Source: Betaproteobacteria bacterium
GTDB lineage: Bacteria; Pseudomonadota; Gammaproteobacteria; Burkholderiales; Thiobacillaceae
Direction of reading: 5' to 3'
NCBI GenBank assembly: GCA_020049415.1
Contig: JAIFKV010000105.1
Coordinates: 1-33,974 of the forward strand
DNA length: 33,974 bases
Shown: positions 1 through 7,878 of the stretch, piece by piece
How positions within the stretch are numbered: the stretch's first letter is position 1
How the letters are laid out: every line of letters begins with the position of its first letter
Position numbers and translations under genes: made by a program
Notes under the pieces: model-generated
Databases searched by the model: none
Seen by the model: the letters and a program-made list of their open reading frames with translations, nothing else
What the model was told of the DNA's origin: nothing

Positions 1-2
1 GA

Positions 3-767
3 GGCGAGCCGCCAGCTTCTTTCCAAGGCGAACTGCAGATCAAAGTCACCGCCAGAGACGATGCCGGTCGGCAAGCCGAAACCATCTTGCGCATGACCAG
101 CAATGCCAACGACGCCACCGGCAACTCGCCAGCCGGCAACCCTGGCGAAGGTCAAGCCGGCCAGACTGAGCCATCTGCCGGACAAGGCGCGCCGCTGAGC
201 GAAAGCGCCGACCCGTTGCCGGTGATCACCACGGTGCAAGGTTTCCCGGTTCGAGTTGATGAAACCGGTGGCCCGGGCAGAGACTTCGAGTTGCGTATCG
301 ACAAGGCGATTCCAGACCAGGTTTTTGCCGCCGATACAGAAACATTCACTTATCAGGTGCCGCTGGATGCCTTTGTGCATACCGACAAAGATGCACGCGT
401 GACATTGACGGCACTGATGGACGACGGCTCTGCGTTGCCCGGCTGGCTCAGCTTTGATGGCGAAACAGGCAAATTTACCGGCGTGCCAGAAGGCTTCGTC
501 GGTGAATTGCTGATCAAGGTTATCGCCCGTGATGAGCAAGGTCGACAGGCCGAGACGGTGATACGCATCCGAGTCGGGAATCCGGCTGCGGACGTTTTGT
601 TGAAGGGCAAGCCAACCTTGACCGCTCAATTGAAAGCGCAAGGCGTGTTTGCCTGGAAGGCCGAACGCGATCATCTGCTGCAACATGCCCGCGAGGCGGC
701 GCAACAGCGTGCCGAACGCCAACAAACGCCGGCAGGCAAGGTGATGCGAGTCGATAAAGTTGCCTGA
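3..767 (+). CDS. C-terminal part of a cadherin/Ig-like repeat surface or exported protein (5' end outside window)
   Basis: The frame is open from the first complete codon at position 3 to a TGA at 765-767, so the gene begins to the left of the window and only about 254 residues are visible. Two related segments can be seen: one ending near the left edge (ELQIKVTARDDAGRQAET) and a fuller one near residues 155-190 (LPGWLSFDGETGKFTGVP, then ELLIKVIARDEQGRQAET). This pattern is typical of dystroglycan-type cadherin-like or 'putative Ig' domains found in large bacterial adhesins. A Gly/Pro/Ser-rich linker separates the two. The tail is rich in Ala, Arg, Gln and Lys and does not look like a usual RTX/type I secretion signal; no GGxGxD repeats are seen. 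The next gene overlaps its 3' end, so it is probably the substrate or partner of the two membrane proteins downstream. That role is inferred; the repeat-domain call is fairly sure. Confidence 0.75.
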   Translation, partial: GEPPASFQGELQIKVTARDDAGRQAETILRMTSNANDATGNSPAGNPGEGQAGQTEPSAGQGAPLSESADPLPVITTVQGFPVRVDETGGPGRDFELRIDKAIPDQVFAADTETFTYQVPLDAFVHTDKDARVTLTALMDDGSALPGWLSFDGETGKFTGVPEGFVGELLIKVIARDEQGRQAETVIRIRVGNPAADVLLKGKPTLTAQLKAQGVFAWKAERDHLLQHAREAAQQRAERQQTPAGKVMRVDKVA

Positions 768-2184
768 AACCCCTGTTGTCGAGCTTGCATCGCCGACGCC
801 CGACATTCAACCGCTCGCCACGCTGCTTTACCTGGCGCGGCGGGCGCGCCAGGCGCATGACGATGCCGAACTGGCGTTTATCGCGGTGAATGAAACGCTG
901 TCGCTGGCCGCCTATCGGCAAGCCGCGCTGTGGTTGAATGAGGGCGGTGTCAAAGCGCTTTCCGGCGTGGTTTCCGCCGAAACCAACGCGCCCTATGTGC
1001 AGTGGCTGGGGCGTGTGTTTCGGCATCTGCAACAGCCTCGATCCGACCCATCGGCGCGCGTCCTGACCGCGTCCGATTTGCCGGCCGCAGTGGCGGCGGA
1101 ATGGGGCGAATGGCTGCCGGCACAGGGCCTCTGGCTGCCGCTGCCCAACCTAGCGGGGCGCTTCAGCGGCGGCGCGTTGCTGCTGGCGCGCGATGCGGAA
1201 TGGAGCGAGGCGGAATTTGCTCTGCTGACCGAATGGGCGGCGATCTGGTCGCAAGCGCGCGCCCTGATGGCGCGCCCATCCCTGCTCGGCAACGCCTGGC
1301 GGCGACTTTCCGGGCAAACGCTGACGCCGTCCGGCCTGGCCGATTCTGGCTGGGGCGTACGTCTGCGCCGCCTGTTGCTGCATCGCCGCTTGTGGCTGAG
1401 CGCGCTGCTGCTCGGGGCGATGTTCATCCCGGTTCGCCTCACCGTGCTCGCCCCGGCCGAACTCATCCCGCTGCGCCCCGCTGTTATCCGCGCGCCGCTC
1501 GACGGCGTCGTCGATCGCGTTCTGGTGACGCCGAATCAGCAGGTCAAGGAAGACGACGCCTTGTTCGAGTTCGACCGCGCCAATATCCAGAACCGCCTGC
1601 AAGTCGCGCTGCGCGCATTGGCCACCACGCAAGCCGAATACCGACAAAAAGCGCAGCAAGCCTTGTTTGACCCGGTCAGCAAATCGCAATTGGCGGTGTT
1701 GCAAAGCCAGATCGCCGAGAAGAATACCGAGGTGAGCTACCTGCGCAAGCTCGACCAACGCGGTGTCGTAGCCTCGCCGCGGGCCGGCATCGTGTTGTTC
1801 GATGATCCCACCGAATGGGTCGGACGCCCGGTGGTAACCGGCGAGCGGGTGATGGTGGTGGCGGATGAACATGCCGTCGAAGTCGAAGCCTGGCTATCGC
1901 CGGCGGACGCCATTCCGCTGCGCGATGACGCGCCCGTCACGCTCTACCTGAATGCCGATCCAACCCAACCGCTGGCGGCGCGGCTGCGCTATATCAGCCA
2001 CGAAGCGATCCCCCGACCCGACGGCAACTATGCCTACCGCGTTCGCGCCAGCCTGATCGGCGAAGCCAGCCTGCCGCGCGTCGGCCTCAAAGGCACCGCC
2101 AAACTTGCCGGCGAAGAAGTCAGCCTGGGCTACTGGATGCTGCGCCGGCCGCTTGCCGCCATGCGTGCCTGGCTGGGCATCTAA
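760..2184 (+). CDS. HlyD-family membrane-anchored periplasmic adaptor with N-terminal GAF-like region
   Basis: The protein has 474 residues. Residues 1 to about 200 form a soluble, GAF-like region (weak call). One membrane segment lies at about 207-230. After it comes a barrel-sandwich/lipoyl-like half motif (APLDGVVDRVLVTPNQQVKE), a helical hairpin around 285-335, the second half motif (ASPRAGIVLF) and a beta-barrel part. This is the layout of membrane fusion proteins that link an inner-membrane transporter to an outer-membrane channel. The start is TTG at 760, overlapping the previous stop by 8 nt. An in-frame TGA at 742 excludes an earlier start, and no ATG or GTG lies nearby, so translational coupling is likely. 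The gene lies 3 nt before the M50/HlyD fusion, with which it probably forms one complex. No ABC transporter or TolC gene is visible in the window. A cytoplasmic sensor-like N-terminus on an adaptor is unusual. Confidence 0.8.
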   Translation: MPETPVVELASPTPDIQPLATLLYLARRARQAHDDAELAFIAVNETLSLAAYRQAALWLNEGGVKALSGVVSAETNAPYVQWLGRVFRHLQQPRSDPSARVLTASDLPAAVAAEWGEWLPAQGLWLPLPNLAGRFSGGALLLARDAEWSEAEFALLTEWAAIWSQARALMARPSLLGNAWRRLSGQTLTPSGLADSGWGVRLRRLLLHRRLWLSALLLGAMFIPVRLTVLAPAELIPLRPAVIRAPLDGVVDRVLVTPNQQVKEDDALFEFDRANIQNRLQVALRALATTQAEYRQKAQQALFDPVSKSQLAVLQSQIAEKNTEVSYLRKLDQRGVVASPRAGIVLFDDPTEWVGRPVVTGERVMVVADEHAVEVEAWLSPADAIPLRDDAPVTLYLNADPTQPLAARLRYISHEAIPRPDGNYAYRVRASLIGEASLPRVGLKGTAKLAGEEVSLGYWMLRRPLAAMRAWLGI

Positions 2185-2187
2185 GCT

Positions 2188-4233
2188 GTGGCGCTGCCCG
2201 TACTCCGCGAGGAACTCGCCCTTTACGCCGGTCCGCATGCCGCCAATGGCGCGCCGACCTGGTCGCTGCACGACCCGGTGCGCAACCTGTTTTTCCGCAT
2301 CGACTGGCTGACGTTTGAAATCCTGTCGCGCTGGCATCTCGAAGACCCCGCCGCGATACTGCAATCGGTCGCGACGGAAACCCCGATCCAGCCAGAGGAA
2401 GAAGACCTGGTCGGCGTCGCCCGTTTCCTCAGTGAAAACGAACTGGTGCGCCGCCACGATGCCGAAAGCACCGCCTGGTATTGCGCCCAGGCGCAGAAAC
2501 GCCGCAGCTCCGCAGGTGCATGGCTATTGCATCACTACCTGTTTTTTCGCATCCCGTTGTGGCAACCCGACGCCTGGCTGAATCGGGCGACCCCCTGGGT
2601 GGCCGGATTTTTCACCCGCAGCTTCCTGTTGCTGACCCTGCTGGCGCTGTTTGCCGGCCTGATCGAAGTTTCGCGACAGTGGGACGGTTTCGTCTCCAGC
2701 CTCATCGACACCATCTCCTGGCATGGGCTAATGGGCTATTTCATCGCCCTGATCGGCGTCAAATTCCTCCACGAACTCGGCCACGCCTTCACCGCGAAAC
2801 GCTTTGGTTGCCGCGTGCCGACCATGGGGGTGGCCTTCCTGGTGATGTTTCCAATGGCCTATACCGATGTCAACGAAGTCTGGAAATTGTCCGATCGACG
2901 CCAACGTCTGGCGGTCGGCGCGGCCGGCATCCTGACCGAACTGGCCATCGCCGCCTGGGCCACCCTGGCTTGGGCCATGCTGCCGGATGGCGCATTGCGC
3001 GGCGCGGCCTTTTTACTGGCCACCACCACCTGGATATCCACCGTGCTGATCAACGCCTCACCGTTTTTACGCTTCGACGGCTACTTTCTGCTGATGGACT
3101 GGCTGGATATGCCCAACCTGCACCAGCGCGCTTTCGCCCTCGGCAAGTGGCGGCTGCGCGAAACGCTGTTCGGTCTGAATGAAGCGCGTCCCGAACATCT
3201 GCCGGCGCGACGGCATCGCGGCATTTTGCTGTTTGCTTACCTGATCTGGATTTATCGTCTGGTCGTCTTCACGGGTATTGCCATCATGGTCTACAACGTT
3301 TTTCCGAAACCCCTCGGACCGGCGCTGGCGGCGGTCGAAGTCATCTGGTTCATCCTGCTGCCGGTCTGGCATGAACTGCGGGAATGGCGACCACGACTGC
3401 CCGCCATCATCAAATCGCCGCGCACCTGGCTGACGCTGACGCTACTGAGCCTGCTGCTGTTCGCTGTCTTCGCGCCGTGGGATCGACGCGTCAGCGCGCA
3501 AGGACTGCTGCGGCCCGCGCAGCACTATCCGCTGGTTTCCCCCGGCGCAGCGCGCGTCAAAGCGCTACCGGTGGCCAACGGCCAGACCGTGCAGGCCGGC
3601 CAAACGCTGATCGAACTGGAAGCGCCGGATTTAGGCTACCAACGCCAGGCCGCCAACGCCCGCGCCGCCAGTCTGCAATGGCAAGCCGATGCCGCCGGTG
3701 TCGATGCCAAACTCAGAGAGCAACAACAAGTGATTGCCGCCGCGCGCGGCAAAGTTGGCGCGGAACTGGCCGGCATCCGCGAAGAACAACTGCGCTACAC
3801 CCCCACCGCCGCTTTCACCGGCAGGCTGTATCTCAACCATCCCGACCTGCAACCGGGCGCGTGGGTCGGCAAGAACGAAAAACTTGGCGTCCGCATCGCC
3901 ATCGGCGATAGCGGCCGCTTCTACTCTGAAACGCCCGACGTGGCGCAATTGTCGCTACGGGTAGAACACATCGACCGCGACGCCACCCGCATCCTGCCCG
4001 ACGGCATTCTGGCCTCGACTCGCGGCGGCGAATTACTGGTACGCGAAAGCGGCCAGCATCTCGTACCGGAAACCGCGCTTTATCGCGTGACCCTGTCTCT
4101 AAGCACGCCCTACGCCCCCGACACACCGCAAATCCTGCGCGGAAAAATCGTGCTTCAAGGCGCCCCCAAAGCCTTCACCGCCGAATTCACCCGAGCCGCC
4201 GCAGCATTGTTTGTGCGCGAGGCGGGGTTTTAA
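2188..4233 (+). CDS. PqqD-like / M50 (site-2-protease-like) membrane protein fused to an HlyD-like adaptor region
   Basis: The protein has 681 residues and starts at GTG 2188, three bases after the adaptor's stop. Residues 1-90 resemble a PqqD-like winged-helix domain (HDPVRNLFFRIDWLTFEIL). A multi-span membrane region of roughly seven or eight segments follows (about 140-432). It carries the zinc-protease motif HELGH at 195-199 and a later LRFDGYFLLMD motif with Asp297 as the likely third zinc ligand, so the M50 active site looks intact. After the last span (about 415-432) comes a periplasmic part with a barrel-sandwich half motif (VKALPVANGQTVQAGQTLIEL), a helical stretch and a beta-rich end. 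Such proteins are often annotated as putative peptide zinc metalloproteases. The role here, processing or handing over the repeat protein during export, is inferred from the tight operon. No ATP-binding motif is seen. Confidence 0.82.
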   Translation: MALPVLREELALYAGPHAANGAPTWSLHDPVRNLFFRIDWLTFEILSRWHLEDPAAILQSVATETPIQPEEEDLVGVARFLSENELVRRHDAESTAWYCAQAQKRRSSAGAWLLHHYLFFRIPLWQPDAWLNRATPWVAGFFTRSFLLLTLLALFAGLIEVSRQWDGFVSSLIDTISWHGLMGYFIALIGVKFLHELGHAFTAKRFGCRVPTMGVAFLVMFPMAYTDVNEVWKLSDRRQRLAVGAAGILTELAIAAWATLAWAMLPDGALRGAAFLLATTTWISTVLINASPFLRFDGYFLLMDWLDMPNLHQRAFALGKWRLRETLFGLNEARPEHLPARRHRGILLFAYLIWIYRLVVFTGIAIMVYNVFPKPLGPALAAVEVIWFILLPVWHELREWRPRLPAIIKSPRTWLTLTLLSLLLFAVFAPWDRRVSAQGLLRPAQHYPLVSPGAARVKALPVANGQTVQAGQTLIELEAPDLGYQRQAANARAASLQWQADAAGVDAKLREQQQVIAAARGKVGAELAGIREEQLRYTPTAAFTGRLYLNHPDLQPGAWVGKNEKLGVRIAIGDSGRFYSETPDVAQLSLRVEHIDRDATRILPDGILASTRGGELLVRESGQHLVPETALYRVTLSLSTPYAPDTPQILRGKIVLQGAPKAFTAEFTRAAAALFVREAGF

Positions 4234-4249
4234 CGGCGAATCCCCAGCA

Positions 4250-4341
4250 CGTAGGGAGGAAAAGCCGGCGGCCGTATGCCGGCGCCTTCCGCCGTATGCA
4301 TCGAGCGTTGGCGGAAGGCGCTATCGCATTTCCACCCTACG
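4250..4341. repeat. REP/MITE-like hairpin unit
   Basis: The outer arms CGTAGGGAGGAAA (4250-4262) and TTTCCACCCTACG (4329-4341) pair with one mismatch. The inner arms GCGCCTTCCGCC (4282-4293) and GGCGGAAGGCGC (4310-4321) pair perfectly. The unit could fold as one long stem after transcription of the upstream operon, and it resembles dispersed palindromic repeats of proteobacteria. It carries no coding sequence. It could also act as an mRNA 3' stabiliser for the operon ending at 4233. Confidence 0.7.
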
Positions 4342-4479
4342 GGGCACCGGTTAAAGCGGATAGCCTCCTCTGATTGTTTGCCTTGTGTGGTTGGTCATGG
4401 GGCATGTTGATATGCAAACATAGGTCGGTATGGGCGCCGGCCGGCCGACCCTGCTGACACGCCTGCCGACAACGCGCGG

Positions 4480-4530
4480 TGCATACGGCGGAAGGTGCCG
4501 GCATACGGCCGCCGGCTTTTCCGCCCTACG
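4480..4530. repeat. Inverted copy of the left half of the 4250-4341 unit
   Basis: The reverse complement of this 51-bp stretch matches 4250-4300 at 49 of 51 positions, counted by eye. The two copies face each other across about 179 bp. The near identity suggests recent duplication or maintenance of a repeat family. Confidence 0.8.
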
Positions 4531-4623
4531 GAGCAGATCATGTTGTGGCTCCAGCGGTTAACCTGGAATCTTCAGGTGGAATTGAATGTTGTGAAATTTC
4601 AATCGGTTGCGTTATTTATGTAG

Positions 4624-4673
4624 GTGCGAATTTATTCGCACGCAAGCGGTTGATTATGCGAATAAATTCGCAC
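4624..4673. repeat. Palindromic repeat GTGCGAATTTATTCGCAC
   Basis: GTGCGAATTTATTCGCAC at 4624-4641 faces TGCGAATAAATTCGCAC at 4657-4673, a 17-bp perfect inverted repeat around a 15-bp spacer. Each arm is also nearly self-palindromic. It is AT-rich in its core, unlike the neighbouring GC-rich repeat, so it belongs to a different repeat family. Confidence 0.75.
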
Positions 4674-4843
4674 GTAGCACGTAGGGCGGGCGGATCATGC
4701 GGTGGCTCCAGGGGTAAAACCTCTTTTGCCCAACATCGATGGACCCGCTGCACCCGTTCTCGGCCCGCCGGAAGCCTATGCGACTAAACCCGCCGCCAAG
4801 GTATCCGCTGCGCTTGGCCCATCCTGCAAATCTCTGCGGACAT

Positions 4844-4870
4844 AAAAAAGCGAGCACCTTGGTGCTCGCT
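4844..4870 (-). terminator. Rho-independent terminator of sodB
   Basis: A 9-bp stem (GCGAGCACC / GGTGCTCGC) with a TT loop spans 4850-4869 and is followed on the minus strand by six T residues (A run 4844-4849 on plus). It lies about 100 nt beyond the sodB stop. Confidence 0.9.
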
Positions 4871-4970
4871 CAAGTTACGACTTTATTCAATCTGTCTGCA
4901 CCAGGCTGGTTCTGTAACCCTCGCTAAATCGGCTTGGGTTGAACCCGTCGGTCAGTGATTGATCAGCTTG

Positions 4971-5558
4971 TCAGCCGGCGAAATTGGCTTCCGCGAATGA
5001 CCAGTTGACCAGGCTGGTCAGGAAGGTTTCGACGAACTTGGGACGCATGTTGCGGTAGTCGATGTAGTAGGCGTGTTCCCATACGTCGACGCAGAGCAGG
5101 GGCTTGTCGGCGGTGGTCAGCGGGGTGCCGGCGGCGCCCATGTTGACGATGTCGACGCTGCCGTCGGCCTTTTTCACCAGCCAGGTCCAGCCGGAACCGA
5201 AGTTGCCGACGGCGCTGGCTTGGAAGGCTTTTTTGAATTCATCCAGGCTGCCCCATTTGGCGTTGATGGCGTCGGCCAGCGCGCCGGTGGGTGCGCCGCC
5301 GCCGTTCGGCTGCATGCAGCTCCAGAAGAAGGTGTGGTTGGAGACTTGCGCGGCGTTGTTGTAGATGCCGCCGGCGGGGGCGGTTTTGATGATCTCTTCC
5401 AGCGTTTTGCTGTCGAAGTCGGTGCCCTTGATCAGGTTGTTCAGGTTGGTGACGTAGGCCTGATGATGCTTGGCGTAGTGGTAGTCGAAGGTCTCGGCGG
5501 ACATGTGCGGGGCGAGTGCATCTTTGGCATAGGGCAGGGCGGGCAACTGGTGTTCCAT
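4971..5558 (-). CDS. sodB: Superoxide dismutase, Fe type
   Basis: This 195-residue enzyme converts superoxide to oxygen and hydrogen peroxide in the cytoplasm. Metal ligands are visible at His27 (FDYHYAKHH), His75 (NHTFFW), Asp158 and His162 (DVWEHAYY). Gln71 in AAQVSNHTFFW is the position expected for an iron-type active site. Length is normal for the family. The ATG start is preceded by a GGAG ribosome binding site. The gene has its own promoter (about 5610-5639) and terminator, so it is probably monocistronic. It lies 143 bp downstream of pbpC on the same strand with no evident functional link. Metal specificity (Fe rather than cambialistic) is inferred from motif residues only. Confidence 0.96.
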   Translation of the reverse strand: MEHQLPALPYAKDALAPHMSAETFDYHYAKHHQAYVTNLNNLIKGTDFDSKTLEEIIKTAPAGGIYNNAAQVSNHTFFWSCMQPNGGGAPTGALADAINAKWGSLDEFKKAFQASAVGNFGSGWTWLVKKADGSVDIVNMGAAGTPLTTADKPLLCVDVWEHAYYIDYRNMRPKFVETFLTSLVNWSFAEANFAG

Positions 5559-5609
5559 CTGTATTTCTCCGGTGTGGTTACAAACGAGGGTGGGTAAATT
5601 TGAGCGCGC

Positions 5610-5639
5610 ATTCTAAGCGGCAGGACGGGGCTCAAGCAA
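5610..5639 (-). promoter_or_regulatory. Candidate sigma-70 promoter of sodB
   Basis: On the minus strand TTGCTT (5634-5639) and TAGAAT (5610-5615) are separated by 18 bp, giving a start about 45 nt upstream of the sodB ATG. No other good candidate is visible in the 143-bp gap. Confidence 0.6.
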
Positions 5640-5701
5640 TAGTTGACTGAAACTGTTGGTTATTGACGGCCTGTTTTTCGGGTTCATCTGAAATATCCGG
5701 G

Positions 5702-7810
5702 TTAGCGAACTTCAAAATCAATTTGGTCGAGCGGTGTGCCGTCGGCGTCGATCAGGATGAGTCGATGCTTTCCGCGGGTTGGCGGCCAGGTTGCGCCCGC
5801 TTGTGTTGTGGTGTTGATTTGCCAGTGGGCGCCCACCGGCGGGTTATGGGCGTGGAAACTGAGTTGTTGCCGCGCGGCGGGGATATCCGGGTCTAGCGCG
5901 AGGATCATGCCGTCGAGCGGATGGGCGATTGCGGGCCGTGAGTGGGCGGTTCGCCATGTTCGGGCGGTGGGTTCGGTGCCGCGTATGAACCATTCCTGGC
6001 GGCTGGCTTCGTTGGCGGGCTGGATGCTTTTGCGCAGCAGACCCGGCACAGCTGGCGGCGGTTGCAGGTCGGCGGCGTTGTCTCCCGCGTGCAGGCTGTT
6101 GATGATTGCGGCCCAGGCTGGCGCAGCGCCGCTGATGCCGGATACATCGTGCATCGGGCTGCCGTTGAAATTGCCGATCCAGACGCCGACGGTGTAGCGG
6201 CGCGAGAAGCCGATGCACCAGTTGTCGCGCATGTCTTTGCTGGTGCCGGTTTTGACTGCTGTCCAGTAGCGTGTGGCAAGCGGATTTTCCAGGCCGAAGG
6301 TGGTGGCGCGGGCTTGTCGGTCGGCCAGGATGTCGGCGATCAGAAAGGCCGATTCGGCCGATTGCACGCGGATTGGGCGGGGTTTTGCGGCGTTTGGCAG
6401 TGGTGGCGTAAAGCGCAGTGGCGTGGCGAGTCCGCCATTGGCCAGGCTGCGGTAGGCGTTGACCTGCTCTTCCAGGCTGGCATCCAGGCTGCCCAGCGCG
6501 AGTGCGTAACCATAAAAATCGGCGTCTTCGGTGAGACCTTCATAGCCGAATGCTTGCAGGCGCGCGGCAAACGGCGCCAGTCCGGTCAACTGTAGCGTCT
6601 GCACGGCGGGGATGTTGAGCGAGCTGGCCAGGGCGACGCGGGCGCTGACCAGGCCGCGATAAACATGATCGTAATTTTGCGGCGCGTATTGACCGCTACC
6701 CGTGGCGATGGAGAGCGGTTCGTCTTGCAGCGGCGAGGCGGCGGTGAGCAGGCGTTTTTCAAATGCCAGGCCATAAAGGAAGGGTTTCAATGTCGATCCG
6801 GCCTGGCGCCGGGCTTGTACGCCGTCGTTCTGCGCGGCGGTGGATTCGCGGCTGCTTTGGCTGACGTAGGCGAGTACCGCGCCGCTGGCGTTGTCGACGA
6901 CCAGCGCGGCGGCATCGTTCACATTGCGCGCGCGCAGAAATTCGAGTTGTTGCGCCAGCATGGCGGCTACTTGACGTTGCAGGCTGGCGTCCAGGGTGGT
7001 GCGTAAATCTTGGCTTCGGTCGGTTTCGGCGAGCCGGGCTGTTAGCCGCGTCGCCAGATGCGGGGCGAGATTGGCGGCCGGGATGATGGGGTAACGTCCG
7101 CCGAGGGCGTTGAAGGTGCGTGCTTCCAGGCTGGCGCAATCCTGTTCGGGCGCCAGCGCGCAAACCCGCCGGGCGACATCGCGGGGTTTGGCGTTGGGCG
7201 AGCGGATCAGCGCGGCCAGAATCAACGACTCGCTTTCGCTCAGGCCGGCTGGACGTTTGTCGAACAAGCCGCGCGCGGCGGCGTCGATGCCGGTGAGTTC
7301 GCCGCGAAACGTTGCCAGATTCAGGTAGGCCTCCAGGATTTCGGCTTTGCGCCAGCTTTTTTCCAGTTCACTTGCCGCTTGCATCTGCCGCCATTTTTCC
7401 GACACGTTGCGACGCTCGACCCTGGCGCGATATTGCGCATCCAGCAGCCCGGCGAGTTGCATGGTCAGGGTGGATGCGCCGCGCGGTTTTTCATTCAGCC
7501 AATTGGTCAGCGCTGCTTTGCCTGCGGCCAGCCAGTCGACGCCGGCATGGTCGGGAAAACGTTGGTCTTCGGCTTGTATTACCGCTGCGATCAGCGCCGG
7601 CGAAATATCGGCAAGCGACGTCCAGGCGGTGCGGCGGATACTCGGGTCGATGCGGATTTCTTGCAGTAAAACGCCGTTGCGATCGAGCAGGCGGGCTTCC
7701 GATGCGCGCCAGTGGGCGCGCAGTTGCTGGAAGTCGGGCAGGGCGGCCATTGCCGGCGCGGTGAGGAACAGCGCCAGCAGAAACCAACAACGGATGCGCG
7801 GCGTGAACAA
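5702..7810 (-). CDS. pbpC: Penicillin-binding protein 1C (bifunctional glycosyltransferase/transpeptidase-like)
   Basis: The protein has 702 residues. A signal-anchor at 8-24 precedes a glycosyltransferase 51 domain with catalytic Glu81 (EDQRFPDHAG) and GASTLTMQ at 111-118. The penicillin-binding domain carries Ser339-x-x-Lys342 (STLK), SLN at 397-399 and KTG at 520-522, so both active sites look intact. The end (about 620-702) is the Ig-like PBP1C C-terminal domain. PBP1C polymerises peptidoglycan at the periplasmic face. The gene sits 68 nt downstream of the alpha-2-macroglobulin gene, the usual pairing. The start is TTG at 7810, with AAGG just upstream; an ATG later in the frame would remove the signal-anchor, so TTG is preferred. 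Confidence 0.93.
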   Translation of the reverse strand: MFTPRIRCWFLLALFLTAPAMAALPDFQQLRAHWRASEARLLDRNGVLLQEIRIDPSIRRTAWTSLADISPALIAAVIQAEDQRFPDHAGVDWLAAGKAALTNWLNEKPRGASTLTMQLAGLLDAQYRARVERRNVSEKWRQMQAASELEKSWRKAEILEAYLNLATFRGELTGIDAAARGLFDKRPAGLSESESLILAALIRSPNAKPRDVARRVCALAPEQDCASLEARTFNALGGRYPIIPAANLAPHLATRLTARLAETDRSQDLRTTLDASLQRQVAAMLAQQLEFLRARNVNDAAALVVDNASGAVLAYVSQSSRESTAAQNDGVQARRQAGSTLKPFLYGLAFEKRLLTAASPLQDEPLSIATGSGQYAPQNYDHVYRGLVSARVALASSLNIPAVQTLQLTGLAPFAARLQAFGYEGLTEDADFYGYALALGSLDASLEEQVNAYRSLANGGLATPLRFTPPLPNAAKPRPIRVQSAESAFLIADILADRQARATTFGLENPLATRYWTAVKTGTSKDMRDNWCIGFSRRYTVGVWIGNFNGSPMHDVSGISGAAPAWAAIINSLHAGDNAADLQPPPAVPGLLRKSIQPANEASRQEWFIRGTEPTARTWRTAHSRPAIAHPLDGMILALDPDIPAARQQLSFHAHNPPVGAHWQINTTTQAGATWPPTRGKHRLILIDADGTPLDQIDFEVR

Positions 7811-7878
7811 CGCCTTACCCCGGTGAGGGACGAATAGCCGAATCCGGGCGCTTGCGCGGTGTGGCTGTCATGGCGCGC

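Larger units (their letters stand above)
4234..4970. repeat. 737-bp gene-free region rich in palindromic intergenic repeats
   Basis: No credible gene is present; the short open frames here lack homology and ribosome binding sites. The stretch holds a hairpin-forming unit at 4250-4341, an inverted near-copy of its left half at 4480-4530, a second type of palindrome at 4624-4673, and a degenerate direct repeat (GATCATG..GTGGCTCCAG.GGT) at about 4532-4563 and 4691-4722. A terminator for sodB lies at 4844-4870. It separates the exported-protein operon from sodB. Confidence 0.7.

Noticed and set aside
4479-4787. Possible 102-residue gene in the repeat region
   Set aside because: It is composed of palindromic repeat sequence and lacks a start signal.
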